DNA of 64,000 nucleotides from Marinomonas rhodophyticola (GTDB taxonomy: Bacteria; Pseudomonadota; Gammaproteobacteria; Pseudomonadales; Marinomonadaceae). Under the pieces are notes generated by a model, which did no database searches, was not told the DNA's origin, and worked only from the letters and a program-made list of their open reading frames with translations. A program made the position numbers and the translations under genes. The first letter of the stretch is position 1. The number at the start of each line of letters is the position of its first letter. The stretch is from NCBI RefSeq assembly GCF_026113935.1, contig NZ_JAPEUL010000004.1, positions 682,001 to 746,000 on the forward strand, read 5' to 3'. This document shows positions 53,609-61,970 of the stretch, piece by piece.

Positions 53609-54646
53609 ATGGATTTCAGAGAAAAATATAAAGAATTGCTTGAACCGGCTGACGATGCTCCTCCCACATGGTATCGAAAAAGGGGCTACGCATTTGAGGA
53701 GATACTTAAAAGCTGTTTAGAGCATGAGCAACTAGATCCTCGCGCAAGTTTTAAAGCCGAAGGGGAACAGATTGATGGATCATTCTTTCTCGATGGCAGT
53801 GTTTTTCTGCTAGAGGCAAAATGGCATAAAAATGAGTTGCCAGCTTCAGCAATTTATCAGTTCAAGGGAAAAGTTGACGGCAAACTAGCTGGGACAATTG
53901 GGGTTTTTATCTCCATGTCTGGTTACTCCAAAGATGCAGTTGATGCTTTAACACTTGGAAAGTCTCTAAATGTAATTCTGTTCGGCAAGGAAGATATCGA
54001 CGCGGCAATCATCGGAGGGAGTAGTTTCAGAAGTGTTCTGAAATCTAAGCTTAGAATTGCAGCTGAAGAGGGTGTTGTCTATCATTCAACTGAAATGGAA
54101 CAAGTTTCAAAAGATGGTCAAACCATCATCGAAGCCTTCACTTACGACAGTAGGTCATCAATGCTTGTTAAGCAGGATTTAAATTTTGAAGCAAATTCTG
54201 ACTTGGTCATTGTCTGTGAAGGAACCACTGACCGAGAACTACTGTCACTTTTGGCAACTAAAATTCTCAATAAGTTTGGTCTGACCAAGAAAATCAATAT
54301 TATTGTCGCCATGGGTAAAATGACTATCCCCCGTGTTGCAAATGCCGCTAGCAACATCATCACAAACGCTCCTGTTCTAATCGTTACAGACTCAGATAAT
54401 GACATTGGCAAAACCCGTGACATGCTAAACCGAGGAGTTGAATTGGATAGCTGGCGGTGTTCGATTCCAGATCCAGAAATAGAGTCTTGGCTTGGTTTGG
54501 ACCACCCTAAGGAATTCCGTCGCCGGTATCGAGGAACAGAGATGCGCGAGATGTTAACTAAGCTTGTTAACGACCTAGACCTTGAAGAACTATCGGAGCG
54601 AGATGAATCCTTTAAAACGTTTTATGACTGGATCAAGAATGCCTAA
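53609..54646 (+). CDS. PD-(D/E)XK nuclease-TOPRIM fusion protein (cassette 5)
   Basis: A 345-aa protein with two domains. The N-terminal part is a restriction-endonuclease-like domain: Glu30 in the first helix, Asp56 in EQIDGSFF and Glu69-x-Lys71 in LLEAKW form the PD-(D/E)XK site (Mrr-like). The C-terminal part is TOPRIM-like: Glu in LVIVCEGTTDRELL, Asp pair in VLIVTDSDND, and the typical PDPEIESWLGL end seen in OLD-family proteins. I infer a two-metal nuclease acting in phage defence. AAGGG lies before ATG 53609. The stop is inside attC5. Confidence 0.78.
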   Translation: MDFREKYKELLEPADDAPPTWYRKRGYAFEEILKSCLEHEQLDPRASFKAEGEQIDGSFFLDGSVFLLEAKWHKNELPASAIYQFKGKVDGKLAGTIGVFISMSGYSKDAVDALTLGKSLNVILFGKEDIDAAIIGGSSFRSVLKSKLRIAAEEGVVYHSTEMEQVSKDGQTIIEAFTYDSRSSMLVKQDLNFEANSDLVIVCEGTTDRELLSLLATKILNKFGLTKKINIIVAMGKMTIPRVANAASNIITNAPVLIVTDSDNDIGKTRDMLNRGVELDSWRCSIPDPEIESWLGLDHPKEFRRRYRGTEMREMLTKLVNDLDLEELSERDESFKTFYDWIKNA

Positions 54647-54712
54647 CAAAACGCTGCTACGGAAAATTTACTCGCTGGCGCTCCTAAATTTCCGCAGAGC
54701 GCGGCGTCAAAA
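54641..54712 (+). other. attC site of cassette 5, terminal
   Basis: R'' is GCCTAAC (54641-54647), matching the cassette start GTTAGGC. GGAAAATTTA and TAAATTTCC form the inner stem, and ACGCTGCT/AGCGCGGCGT the outer. R' is degenerate (GTCAAAA, 54706-54712), as in the last site of an array. Confidence 0.85.
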
Positions 54713-54802
54713 TACAACCCAAATCTGTCTATAGAAACCACAACCCTGCAATAAGGGCACTCCCCAAAGCGCCCTTGCTTATCCCGCACTCAATCAAAAA
54801 AC

Positions 54803-55045
54803 TCACTTCCACAGTGCTTTATTCACTTCGTGATCCACATCCGCAGCGGTGAGGCCGATGTCTTTCAGTTGCGCTTCGTTTAGGTAGCTGAGTCGGCTTC
54901 TAGTGCGCCAGTTATGTGCGATTTTTTTGAAGATCCCTTTCCATGGCTTTTCTTTCAGATTATCTAATGTGTCTTTGCAGCATTGGCTTACGTTTAGTTG
55001 GCTGTTTTCTATATTGTTTAATGCTTCTGAGGTGCAATTTTTCAT
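54803..55045 (-). CDS. DUF1127 domain protein
   Basis: An 80-aa protein with a C-terminal DUF1127 (YjiS-like) motif: WRTRSRLSYLNEAQLKDIGL followed by TAADVDHEVNKALW. Members are short Arg-rich proteins linked to phosphate and RNA turnover in some alphaproteobacteria; here the role is unknown. ATG 55045 is preferred to 55108 because AAGGA lies 7 nt before it. It is divergent from the LysR gene, which may control it. Confidence 0.85.
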   Translation of the reverse strand: MKNCTSEALNNIENSQLNVSQCCKDTLDNLKEKPWKGIFKKIAHNWRTRSRLSYLNEAQLKDIGLTAADVDHEVNKALWK

Positions 55046-55175
55046 AGCGCTATCCTTTTCTATGTTAATGAGTTTGTTTGCTTTATGTGCAAATAATCGT
55101 CTAATCATTGCACCGCGACAAACGAGAAAAAGTGTTTTATAGTTAAGAAAATCTTACTTATAAAAGGTGCCTTCC

Positions 55176-56129
55176 ATGTCTTCTAATCGAGTTTTACCGC
55201 CGCTGAAATCTTTGCAGGCGTTTCGTTATGCGGCGCAGACGTTGAGTTTTAAGAAGGCGGCGGAGTCTTTGTTTGTGACGCAGGCGGCGGTGAGTCAGCA
55301 GATTAAGACCCTTGAGCAGGCGCTGAGTGTTGAGTTGTTTGAGCGACATACTCGCCAAGTGGTGCTGACGTCGGAAGGGCAGTATTTGTTTGACTACGTT
55401 GAGAGGGCATTTGGTTTATTGGAAGAAGGTGTGAAAGGCATTATGGAAGATCCGACGCCCAATACCTTGGTCATCAGTTCGGTGCCGTCGTTTTCGAGTC
55501 GTTGGTTGGTGTCGCGTTTGGGGCGCTTTCAGGCGCAGCAGCCGGAGATTAATCTGCGTTTAAGTCCGAGTATTGATTTATCGACCTTTGCGGACAGTGA
55601 TTTGGATTTGTGCATTCGTTTAGGTCGTGGTCAGTATGCTGGGCTGACATCGCAATTGTTGTTCAAAGAGTATTTGGTGTTGGTGTGTCATCCGTCGATG
55701 ATTAATGTTGATCAGCCAATCAAGGAGCAGTTGCTCAATATTCCTATTATTACTGATACTGGACCGGATGTCCGACATGTGTGGCCTGTGTTGCAGCGTT
55801 TTTTAGATCTTTATGATATGCCGATGAAGTCGCATTTGCATGTGGCGGATTCGACGTCGTTGGTGGAAGCCTTGCTGTCTTGCCAAGGCTTGGCGATGAT
55901 GCGCTATGGTTTGGTGTATGAGCTGATTGAGAAGGGGCAGTTGATTTGCCCGTTGCCTATTTACATGAAGTCTCAGTATGACTTTTATCTTGTTGCGCCA
56001 GCGCCGCATTTTAAGTACCAAAAAGTCATGACGTTCAAACGCTGGATTGAACAGGAAGTGAAGGCGATTGATTCGTCTTGGGCGACGTATTTAAAAATGC
56101 ATCCCGAGATGGAGGAGGTTAGAGTGTAG
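55176..56129 (+). CDS. LysR-family regulator (GcvA-like)
   Basis: A 317-aa LysR regulator of the GcvA/AmpR branch. The HTH is LPPLKSLQAFRYAAQTLSFK followed by KAAESLFVTQAAVSQQIKTL. The effector domain spans residues 90-295. ATG 55176 has AAAGG at a 9-nt distance; a GTG at 55167 is less likely. Divergent from the DUF1127 gene across 130 bp. Such pairs often regulate the adjacent divergent gene. Confidence 0.9.
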   Translation: MSSNRVLPPLKSLQAFRYAAQTLSFKKAAESLFVTQAAVSQQIKTLEQALSVELFERHTRQVVLTSEGQYLFDYVERAFGLLEEGVKGIMEDPTPNTLVISSVPSFSSRWLVSRLGRFQAQQPEINLRLSPSIDLSTFADSDLDLCIRLGRGQYAGLTSQLLFKEYLVLVCHPSMINVDQPIKEQLLNIPIITDTGPDVRHVWPVLQRFLDLYDMPMKSHLHVADSTSLVEALLSCQGLAMMRYGLVYELIEKGQLICPLPIYMKSQYDFYLVAPAPHFKYQKVMTFKRWIEQEVKAIDSSWATYLKMHPEMEEVRV

Positions 56130-56401
56130 ATTTTTAGGCATTTTATTAAGCCACCATTTTATCAAGCTACCTATCTCTAGAACCCCGTTATATCAAGGGA
56201 TTAACTGAATAGTCTTGGGTTGTCCTATGACAGTTCATCTCATTTCAGCCGTGAATACGCCCGCCTCTTTGGTCAATCCCGGCTGACCTTCTGATACCGC
56301 GCGATCTAATGTTAAGCAACTGAGTGTAGGTAAACGTGTTGATTAAGCAGGGGAGTAAGGTCGCTAGTAGGGTTGTGTAAGTGGTATTCTGCCCAGTTGA
56401 C
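56130..56401. other. intergenic stretch, no gene seen
   Basis: These 272 bp between convergent LysR and TetR genes show no coding frame. Short direct words (TTTTATTAAGCCACC, TTTTATCAAGCTACC near 56140-56170) form one imperfect tandem pair. Confidence 0.35.
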
Positions 56402-57032
56402 CTAAGTTTTGAGTATTTTTAAGAGGTTTTCGATGCCTTGTTTCACGCGTTCTTCCATCTCAATATCCGTCAGAGGTGGACGAACACCTAGCTTGATTTC
56501 AAGGTTGACAAAGCCGAGCCAGAGGCCGGTTAGTATATCCGCGGCTTGAGTGGAATCACATGGTGGTAATTGCCCTTTGGCCACAGCTTGTTCAATTAAT
56601 TGTGTGAGGAGGTTCTGACCACGACCTAGGACCTAAATCAAAAATACGTTTTTGCAAATCACTATTTTGTGATTCTAATGACGAAATTAGCCTATCCCAA
56701 TTTAATAAGTCTCGGTTGTTAATAAATGTTAAATATTGCAGACCGAAAGCATACAACGCATCGGAAATGGGGATTTGGCTGAAGTTAGTGAACTGCTCTT
56801 CGGTCACGGTGAGGTCTGATTCACGACGAATAACCGCTTCTATTAACGCTTTTTTGTCGGTGAATTTTGCATACAGGGTCGCCTTTGCAACGCCAGAAGA
56901 GGCGGCTATTTCGTCCAAACTGACATCTGGGCCTTTTGCGAGAAATAAATTGCGGGCGCTGTCGAGTATGGCGGTTTTTTTAGCATTGTCTTTTGGCCTG
57001 CCTCGTTGTTTTTTCTCTAACGTCACTTTCAC
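56402..57032 (-). pseudogene. TetR-family regulator, frameshifted
   Basis: TetR/AcrR repressor of about 209 aa. The N-terminal part (TAILDSARNLFLAKGPDVSL, ASSGVAKATLYAKFTDKKAL) is the HTH. It breaks at the CCTAGG near 56631-56637: read on, it ends as DLGPRSW and stops, while the other frame gives GPGRGQNLLTQLIEQAVAKG and the C-terminal helices to 56402. A one-base deletion restores it. GTG 57026 or 57032 is the start; GGAG lies before 57026. Confidence 0.85.
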
Positions 57033-57384
57033 TCCGATCTGGTCTATCTAGGGATATATGTCTACTAAGCCTTGTTAGCATGGCAGAAGTTAAACACATT
57101 ATATCAGCCCTATAATAGCATCAAATCCGTCAGTCAAAAGAAACAGACTCTTTAAAATAATATTTGGATATTTGATGGGTGGGTAATTTGGAGTGATGTT
57201 CTACTGTTCAGATATTGACCTTTAAAAGCCTTGAAAGAATGAAAAAAGAATGCTGATTCGGGAACGATACAGAGCGTGAGCTTGCTCCAGAACCAGCATA
57301 TTAGGCGTATTTATGACAAATAATCCTCTTCCATGAGCCATATCTTTTCCTTGAGTTTTATCTCGCCTGTCAAAATAGGGGATG
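57033..57384. other. intergenic stretch with a long hairpin
   Basis: This 352-bp gap holds a hairpin with arms ATGCTGATTCGGG (57250-57262) and CCAGAACCAGCAT (57287-57299), which match at 11 of 13 positions, and a consensus -10 (TATAAT, 57111-57116) on the + strand. A small RNA or a terminator for the DoxX gene is possible; no gene is seen. Confidence 0.4.
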
Positions 57385-57793
57385 TCACATTGGCAATGCA
57401 GAAAGAATAGCTGCCAATATAAGCCCTCCGACTACCGTTACATGCTCAAGCGCAATGTGGAATTCGTGCGTTCGTTTGGGTTCTTCAAATGTCCAAAATG
57501 CATGGCCTAGCGGAATGGTTAGCAGAAGAAATACCGCCAACCATCCTGCACCTAACCAGCCAAGACCACTGAAATTGGTAATGACAAGTAATGAGCCTAC
57601 TAATTGTGTGGTGATCGTGGCCAGAGCAAAAAGACGTGGATACGGTAAGTTAACATCGACCATTTCTTGAACAATGACTTTGAAATTGAATACACCAAAG
57701 AGCTCCAGCCATCCAAAACACAAAGGTCAGTAGGACTTTAGCAATAACAACAGTTAGAGGGTGTATCAGAGCAGTAACAATAAAATTTTCCAA
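57385..57793 (-). pseudogene. DoxX-family membrane protein, frameshifted
   Basis: A four-helix membrane protein of about 135 aa of the DoxX/DUF417 class. Main part: FNFKVIVQEMVDVNLPYPRL, LVGSLLVITNFSGLGWLGAG and EEPKRTHEFHIALEHVTVVG. The missing N-terminus lies upstream in another frame (TTG 57793; ENFIVTALIHPLTVVIAKVL, FVFWMAG) and joins at about 57695-57712. AAGG precedes that TTG. It faces the TetR gene downstream on the same strand; function in bacteria is poorly known (redox stress). Confidence 0.8.
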
Positions 57794-58063
57794 CGGTTAA
57801 ACCTTATATCCAATTAATAGACTGAAGAGTATAGTAAATAGTTTGACGGTTGAAAAGCGTCCTATGAGGTGTCTTAGTAACATGATGAATGCAGGATAAA
57901 ACCGCTGCGTGCCTTTTGAGGGCGATCGGGTATTAATTTGATCGAATGTTAAAAAAGGTGGTGGTCGCTTGGCTGGTATCGGCTATTATTTGCATCAACG
58001 AGCATTAATGTAAGGCTTTGCCTAAGTACTATGGGATAAAGCGTTGGTTCTTTTTGAGAAGAA

Positions 58064-59520
58064 GTGAATAGATTGGACGTTAAAGAGAGTTATTGGATTG
58101 CCTGTACCTATTGCCAAGGGCGAGGAAAGCGCAGTCGAAGGTTACGTAAAAAAGTACGTTTATCGTACTTAAAAGAATTAACCGAGTTTGAGCAGATGAA
58201 GGGGCAGGGGCCTGCGCCTATTCGTCCTAAAGCGCATCTTGAGTTGTGCTTGAAGTGTGCAGGTTCTGGGTTGTTGCCGTCTGATCACTTTCCCGTGGCA
58301 GACACGGAACATTATCCTCACGTTGCTATCATCGGTGGTGGCATAGGGGTGTGGCTCTGGCGGTGGCGTGTCTGCACCGTGGTATTCCTTTTACGCTTTA
58401 TGAGCGCGATAGTGGTTTTGATGTTCGATCTCAAGGCTATGGACTGACCCTGCAGCAGGCGAGTAAGGCGATTGAAGGTCTGGGGATTTTCTCTTTAGAA
58501 GAGGGTGTGGTGTCCACGCGGCATTTGGTCCATACACCGGAAGGTGACGTGGTCGGTGAGTGGGGAATGCGAAAGTGGGTGCATTCTGGTACGAAAACCG
58601 CGCCGAAGCGAACCAATATTCATATTGCGCGTCAGGCTTTGCGCTTGGCTTTGCTTGATCAGCTTGGTGGTCACGATGCGTTGCATTGGGGTCATCAATT
58701 GGTTGATTTTCAAGAGTCTGAAGGGGGTGTTGATTTACGCTTTCAAGTCGGTGGCGAGATAAAAAGCGCGAAAGCGGATCTCGTTGTGGGCGCGGATGGT
58801 ATCCGAAGTGTGGTGCGTCGTTTGCTAATCACTGAGGAAGCCACACCGCTGCGTTACTTAGGTTGCATCGTCATCTTAGGGATTTGCTCATTGGCGGATC
58901 TGGGCGATATTGAGAGTGATCTGTTGGATTCGGCCACGGTTTTTCAAACCGCCAATGGCAACGAAAGAATTTATATTATGCCCTATGCCGCAGATTCCGT
59001 GATGTGGCAATTGAGTTTTCCGATGTCAGAAAGCGATGCGAAAACATTGAGTGCGCAAGGTGCGCAAGCGTTGAAAGAAGAGGCTTGTCGAAGAACCCAG
59101 TGGCATTCTCCGATTCCTCAGATTTTAACGGCCACATCCTCATCGTTGGTGTCGGGGTATCCTGTGTATGACCGTACTTTGCTGCAACCTGAATGGTTGG
59201 CAAAGGGCAATAATGTTACCTTGATTGGCGATGCCGCTCACCCAATGAGTCCATTCAAAGGTCAAGGGGCGAATCAAGCGTTGTTGGATGCGCTGGCGCT
59301 GGCTCGAAGCATTGCGGCTGGTTGTAGGATTGGTTCCAATTGGCGGGACGTGGGAGTTAGACAAGCTGTATTGGCAGAGTTTGAAGCCGAAATGCTAGAG
59401 CGCAGTGCGGTGAAAGTAAAAGATTCTGCCGCGGCGGCTGAGTTTTTGCATTCTGATATTGTGCTTCGTGTTGGAGATGAGCCCAGAGGGCGGCATCTGA
59501 ATCGATTGGAAGATGAGTAA
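58064..59520 (+). pseudogene. FAD-dependent monooxygenase with N-terminal zinc-motif domain, frameshifted
   Basis: About 485 aa. The first 75 residues hold two DnaJ-like Cys motifs, CTYCQGRG (14-21) and CLKCAGSG (62-69), likely one zinc site. Then comes a PHBH-type flavin monooxygenase: HVAIIGGGIG, ADLVVGADGIRS and VTLIGDAAHPMSPFKGQGAN. A break at GGGG (58346-58349) splits the GxGxxG loop; one added G gives GGGIGGVALAVACLH. The catalytic domain is otherwise whole. Substrate unknown, an aromatic or quinone is likely. Start GTG 58064. Confidence 0.85.
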
Positions 59521-59608
59521 CCTTTATCTTCTTTTAGGTTAAGTTCTTAATGACGTCATTACGTGACGTTAGCAATAACATTTCATTATTAAGGCTGTAA
59601 CCCATACC

Positions 59609-60565
59609 ATGACGAGAAAAATCTTAAGCTTGAAAGGCAAACGTGCCTCTGACGTCAACTCTGTAGAAGAGGGGCGGCATGAGGTGTTTGAAAGTGATCC
59701 ACAAAAGCGTTTTTTAAATGGTGTGATCATTCACCCTGCACCTTGCATTCATTTGGCGTCTGCATCTCAGCAGTTGTCCATGCGAGCGATGGATTTAATT
59801 ACGCCAATTGGTTTGGGGCAGCGAGGTTTGATTGTGGCGCCACCTGGGTCTGGTAAAACAACCATCTTGAAGCATATTTGTCAGGCCGTTGGTGACGCTT
59901 ATCCTGATATTAAGTTGTATGCCTTGCTGATTGATGAACGGCCAGAAGAAGTAACGGATTTTAGACGTGGGGTGTCGGCTGAGGTACATGCATCTTCTTC
60001 AGATGAAAGTTATGCGCAGCATGTTCGAGTGGCCGATGAGCTGCTTGATAAAGCACGTGCTCAGGCTGGTGCTGGTCAGGATGTGATGATTGTGATCGAT
60101 TCGTTGACTCGATTATCGCGTGTGCATAACGCAGATCGTAAAAGCAGTGGTCGCACCATGTCTGGTGGGTTGGATACCAGAGCGTTGGAAATTCCCCGCA
60201 AACTGTTTGGTGCGGCACGAAATATCGAGAATGGTGGTTCATTAACGATTCTTGCCACGATTTTAGTGGACACAGGGAGTCGAATGGATCAGGTAATTTT
60301 TGAGGAGTTCAAAGGGACGGGCAATATGGAGATTGTGTTGTCACGTGAAGTGGCAAGCCACCGAATTTTCCCAGCGATAGACATAGCAAAAAGCAGCACG
60401 CGCCGTGAAGAGTTGCTAATTGATAGCAAGGATATCGAAAAGGTACGAGCGTTACGACGATCACTTACCCATTTGAAGCCTGTAGAAGGCGCCAGTAAAC
60501 TGGTGGATTTATTGCAAACCTACCCTACCAATTCTGAGTTACTCGAGCATTTTGTTGCTGAATAA
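59609..60565 (+). CDS. short Rho-like ATPase lacking the RNA-binding domain
   Basis: A 318-aa protein homologous to the ATPase half of transcription terminator Rho. Walker A is APPGSGKTT (77-85), Walker B VMIVIDSLTRLSR, and the Q/R-loop region SGGLDTRALEIPRKLFGAAR and FEEFKGTGNMEIVLSREVA are intact. Rho is about 420 aa; the N-terminal cold-shock-type primary RNA-binding domain is absent and replaced by ~55 residues (LSLKGKRASDVNSVEEGRHE). It is probably a paralogue, since cells need full Rho. Activity as a hexameric helicase is possible. Confidence 0.85.
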   Translation: MTRKILSLKGKRASDVNSVEEGRHEVFESDPQKRFLNGVIIHPAPCIHLASASQQLSMRAMDLITPIGLGQRGLIVAPPGSGKTTILKHICQAVGDAYPDIKLYALLIDERPEEVTDFRRGVSAEVHASSSDESYAQHVRVADELLDKARAQAGAGQDVMIVIDSLTRLSRVHNADRKSSGRTMSGGLDTRALEIPRKLFGAARNIENGGSLTILATILVDTGSRMDQVIFEEFKGTGNMEIVLSREVASHRIFPAIDIAKSSTRREELLIDSKDIEKVRALRRSLTHLKPVEGASKLVDLLQTYPTNSELLEHFVAE

Positions 60566-60575
60566 AGCCATTTCT

Positions 60576-61019
60576 TCAGCTAATAGGCGGATCATTACTA
60601 ATCAAGGCGATCTTTTTATTTAGCTGTTGGGTTTCCTTGGCTTTTGCTTCTGGCTTAGGTGCGGTAGCTTCAGCTGGGTGAGTGACTCCAGTAAACTTTC
60701 CGCCAGGTTCAATGCTTAGATTATCGCTGTAAACCGTGCCGCTAATGCGTCCGTTACTTAGAATATCAACGTAGTTAGCGCGACAAGTGCCTTCGAAATG
60801 ACCATTAATAATCAGGCGTTCGGTGGTTATTTCTCCAAGTACTTTTCCTGATTCGCTGATTTTTAATTGAGTAATCGCATCAACTTGACCTTCTACATAG
60901 CCATCAATTTGCAGCTGGTTCGCTACTTTGAGATGTCCTTTGACTGAACAACCTTCTGCGATGAGCGTTGTAGTTGATGACTGACTCTTGACTCTATTTT
61001 GCCCACCAAAGATTCCCAT
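60576..61019 (-). CDS. bactofilin (polymer-forming cytoskeletal protein)
   Basis: A 147-aa bactofilin that polymerises into filaments and positions cell-wall enzymes. The core is a beta-helix (LIAEGCSVKGHLKVANQLQI, DGYVEGQVDAITQLKISESG, VDILSNGRISGTVYSDNLSI). A Pro/Lys tail follows. It pairs with the M23 peptidase encoded just upstream, as in other bacteria where bactofilin guides it. Its start (GAGG, 7 nt before ATG 61019) lies inside the peptidase gene. Confidence 0.93.
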   Translation of the reverse strand: MGIFGGQNRVKSQSSTTTLIAEGCSVKGHLKVANQLQIDGYVEGQVDAITQLKISESGKVLGEITTERLIINGHFEGTCRANYVDILSNGRISGTVYSDNLSIEPGGKFTGVTHPAEATAPKPEAKAKETQQLNKKIALISNDPPIS

Positions 61020-61874
61020 TGTATACCTCTTATGCTTTTGAAAATGGTATCAAAATTATCAACACTCCAATCCACAAAGGGCTTTGGATTTAATGGTCGT
61101 CCAATAAACCTCACTTCATAATGCAGGTGTGGTCCAGAGGACAGCCCACTGTTCCCTGAATAGGCGATTAAATCACCTTTTTTAACAAAATCGCCTCGGC
61201 TGACGACGAATTTGCTTAAATGAGAATATGAGACTCGAAAATCCGTAGGCATGAAGTATGCGAATATAATTGCCAGAGCCTTTGCTGCTTGGTCGGACGG
61301 ATTCAATTGCCCCATCTGCTGGCGCATAAATAGGGGTGCCGACATTGACCGCAAAATCTTGCCCACGATGAAACGCGGCAATGCCTGTGACAGGGTGTTT
61401 TCGTTCACCATAACCCGAAGACGTTCTGGCATGTTTGACCGGCGGACCACTTGGAATATGGGTTAACATGGCGACCCGTATTGATGAGTTAATAGTGGCA
61501 ACATTTAGGCGCGATTCAAACCGTTCCTCGACTAGGTTTTCCATGCCGAGAAGTTTTTCCAGATCATCCAGTCGATCTGAGACGAGTTGCATACGCTCTT
61601 CACGTTCAGATAAATCTTGTTCTAAATTTATTTTTAGTGCGGTTAATGATTTAATTTCTTTGCTTAAAGACAAAGATTTATCTTCTAATTCGCGGAGCTT
61701 TAATTTAGAAAACTCCGCATCATTCACTAGATAATAAATAATGGCAGCGGTTATGAGTATGCAAAGAAAAATTACTCCACTGATAAATTTAACAGTATGG
61801 CGAGTTCTTTTTCCCAAACTAAAGTGCTTACTTCCATGGATTGAAGAAATCGATATTGTTATATGATCTTTCAT
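60923..61874 (-). pseudogene. M23 peptidase (LytM-like) with coiled coil, frameshifted
   Basis: A membrane-anchored peptidoglycan endopeptidase of about 317 aa. Order: one transmembrane helix (residues 28-48, FISGVIFLCILITAAIIYYL), coiled coil to ~110, then LytM domain: RKHPVTGIAAFHRGQDFAVN with the first zinc His/Asp, and in the second frame SYSHLSKFVVSRGDFVKKGD and GPHLHYEVRFIGRPLNPKPF with the HxH motif. The break is near 61225-61250. The last 97 bp overlap bactofilin in another frame, encoding IQWESLVGKIESRVSHQ. Confidence 0.86.
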
Positions 61875-61970
61875 GCCTTAGTTTTTACCACTGCCATAAT
61901 GTATTTCTTAGATATACAGCATTTTATCTATCTTTGTAAACTTTTGTATCTAAAAGATATTGATTTTGTG

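Larger units (their letters stand above)
16224..54712 (+). mobile_element. integron cassette array without integrase (CALIN), five cassettes, interrupted by a prophage
   Basis: Five cassettes run in one orientation. In each, the first bases after the recombination point are the reverse complement of that cassette's own terminal R'' box: GTTAACC/GGTTAAC, GTTAGGC/GCCTAAC, GTTATAAGC/GCTTATAAC, GTTATGTGAC/GTCACATAAC, GTTAGGC/GCCTAAC. Cassette spans are 16224-17306, 17307-18480, 18481-19529, 19530-53576 (split by the prophage) and 53577-54706. Genes are short, AT-richer than the host genes, lack own terminators, and two stop codons fall inside attC. No IntI-like gene is in the window, so insertion and excision would need an integrase encoded elsewhere. 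Confidence 0.88.

Noticed and set aside
54740-54790. AAGGGC/GCCCTT hairpin after the array as a terminator
   Set aside because: Stem is short and no T-run follows clearly on either strand; left unannotated.
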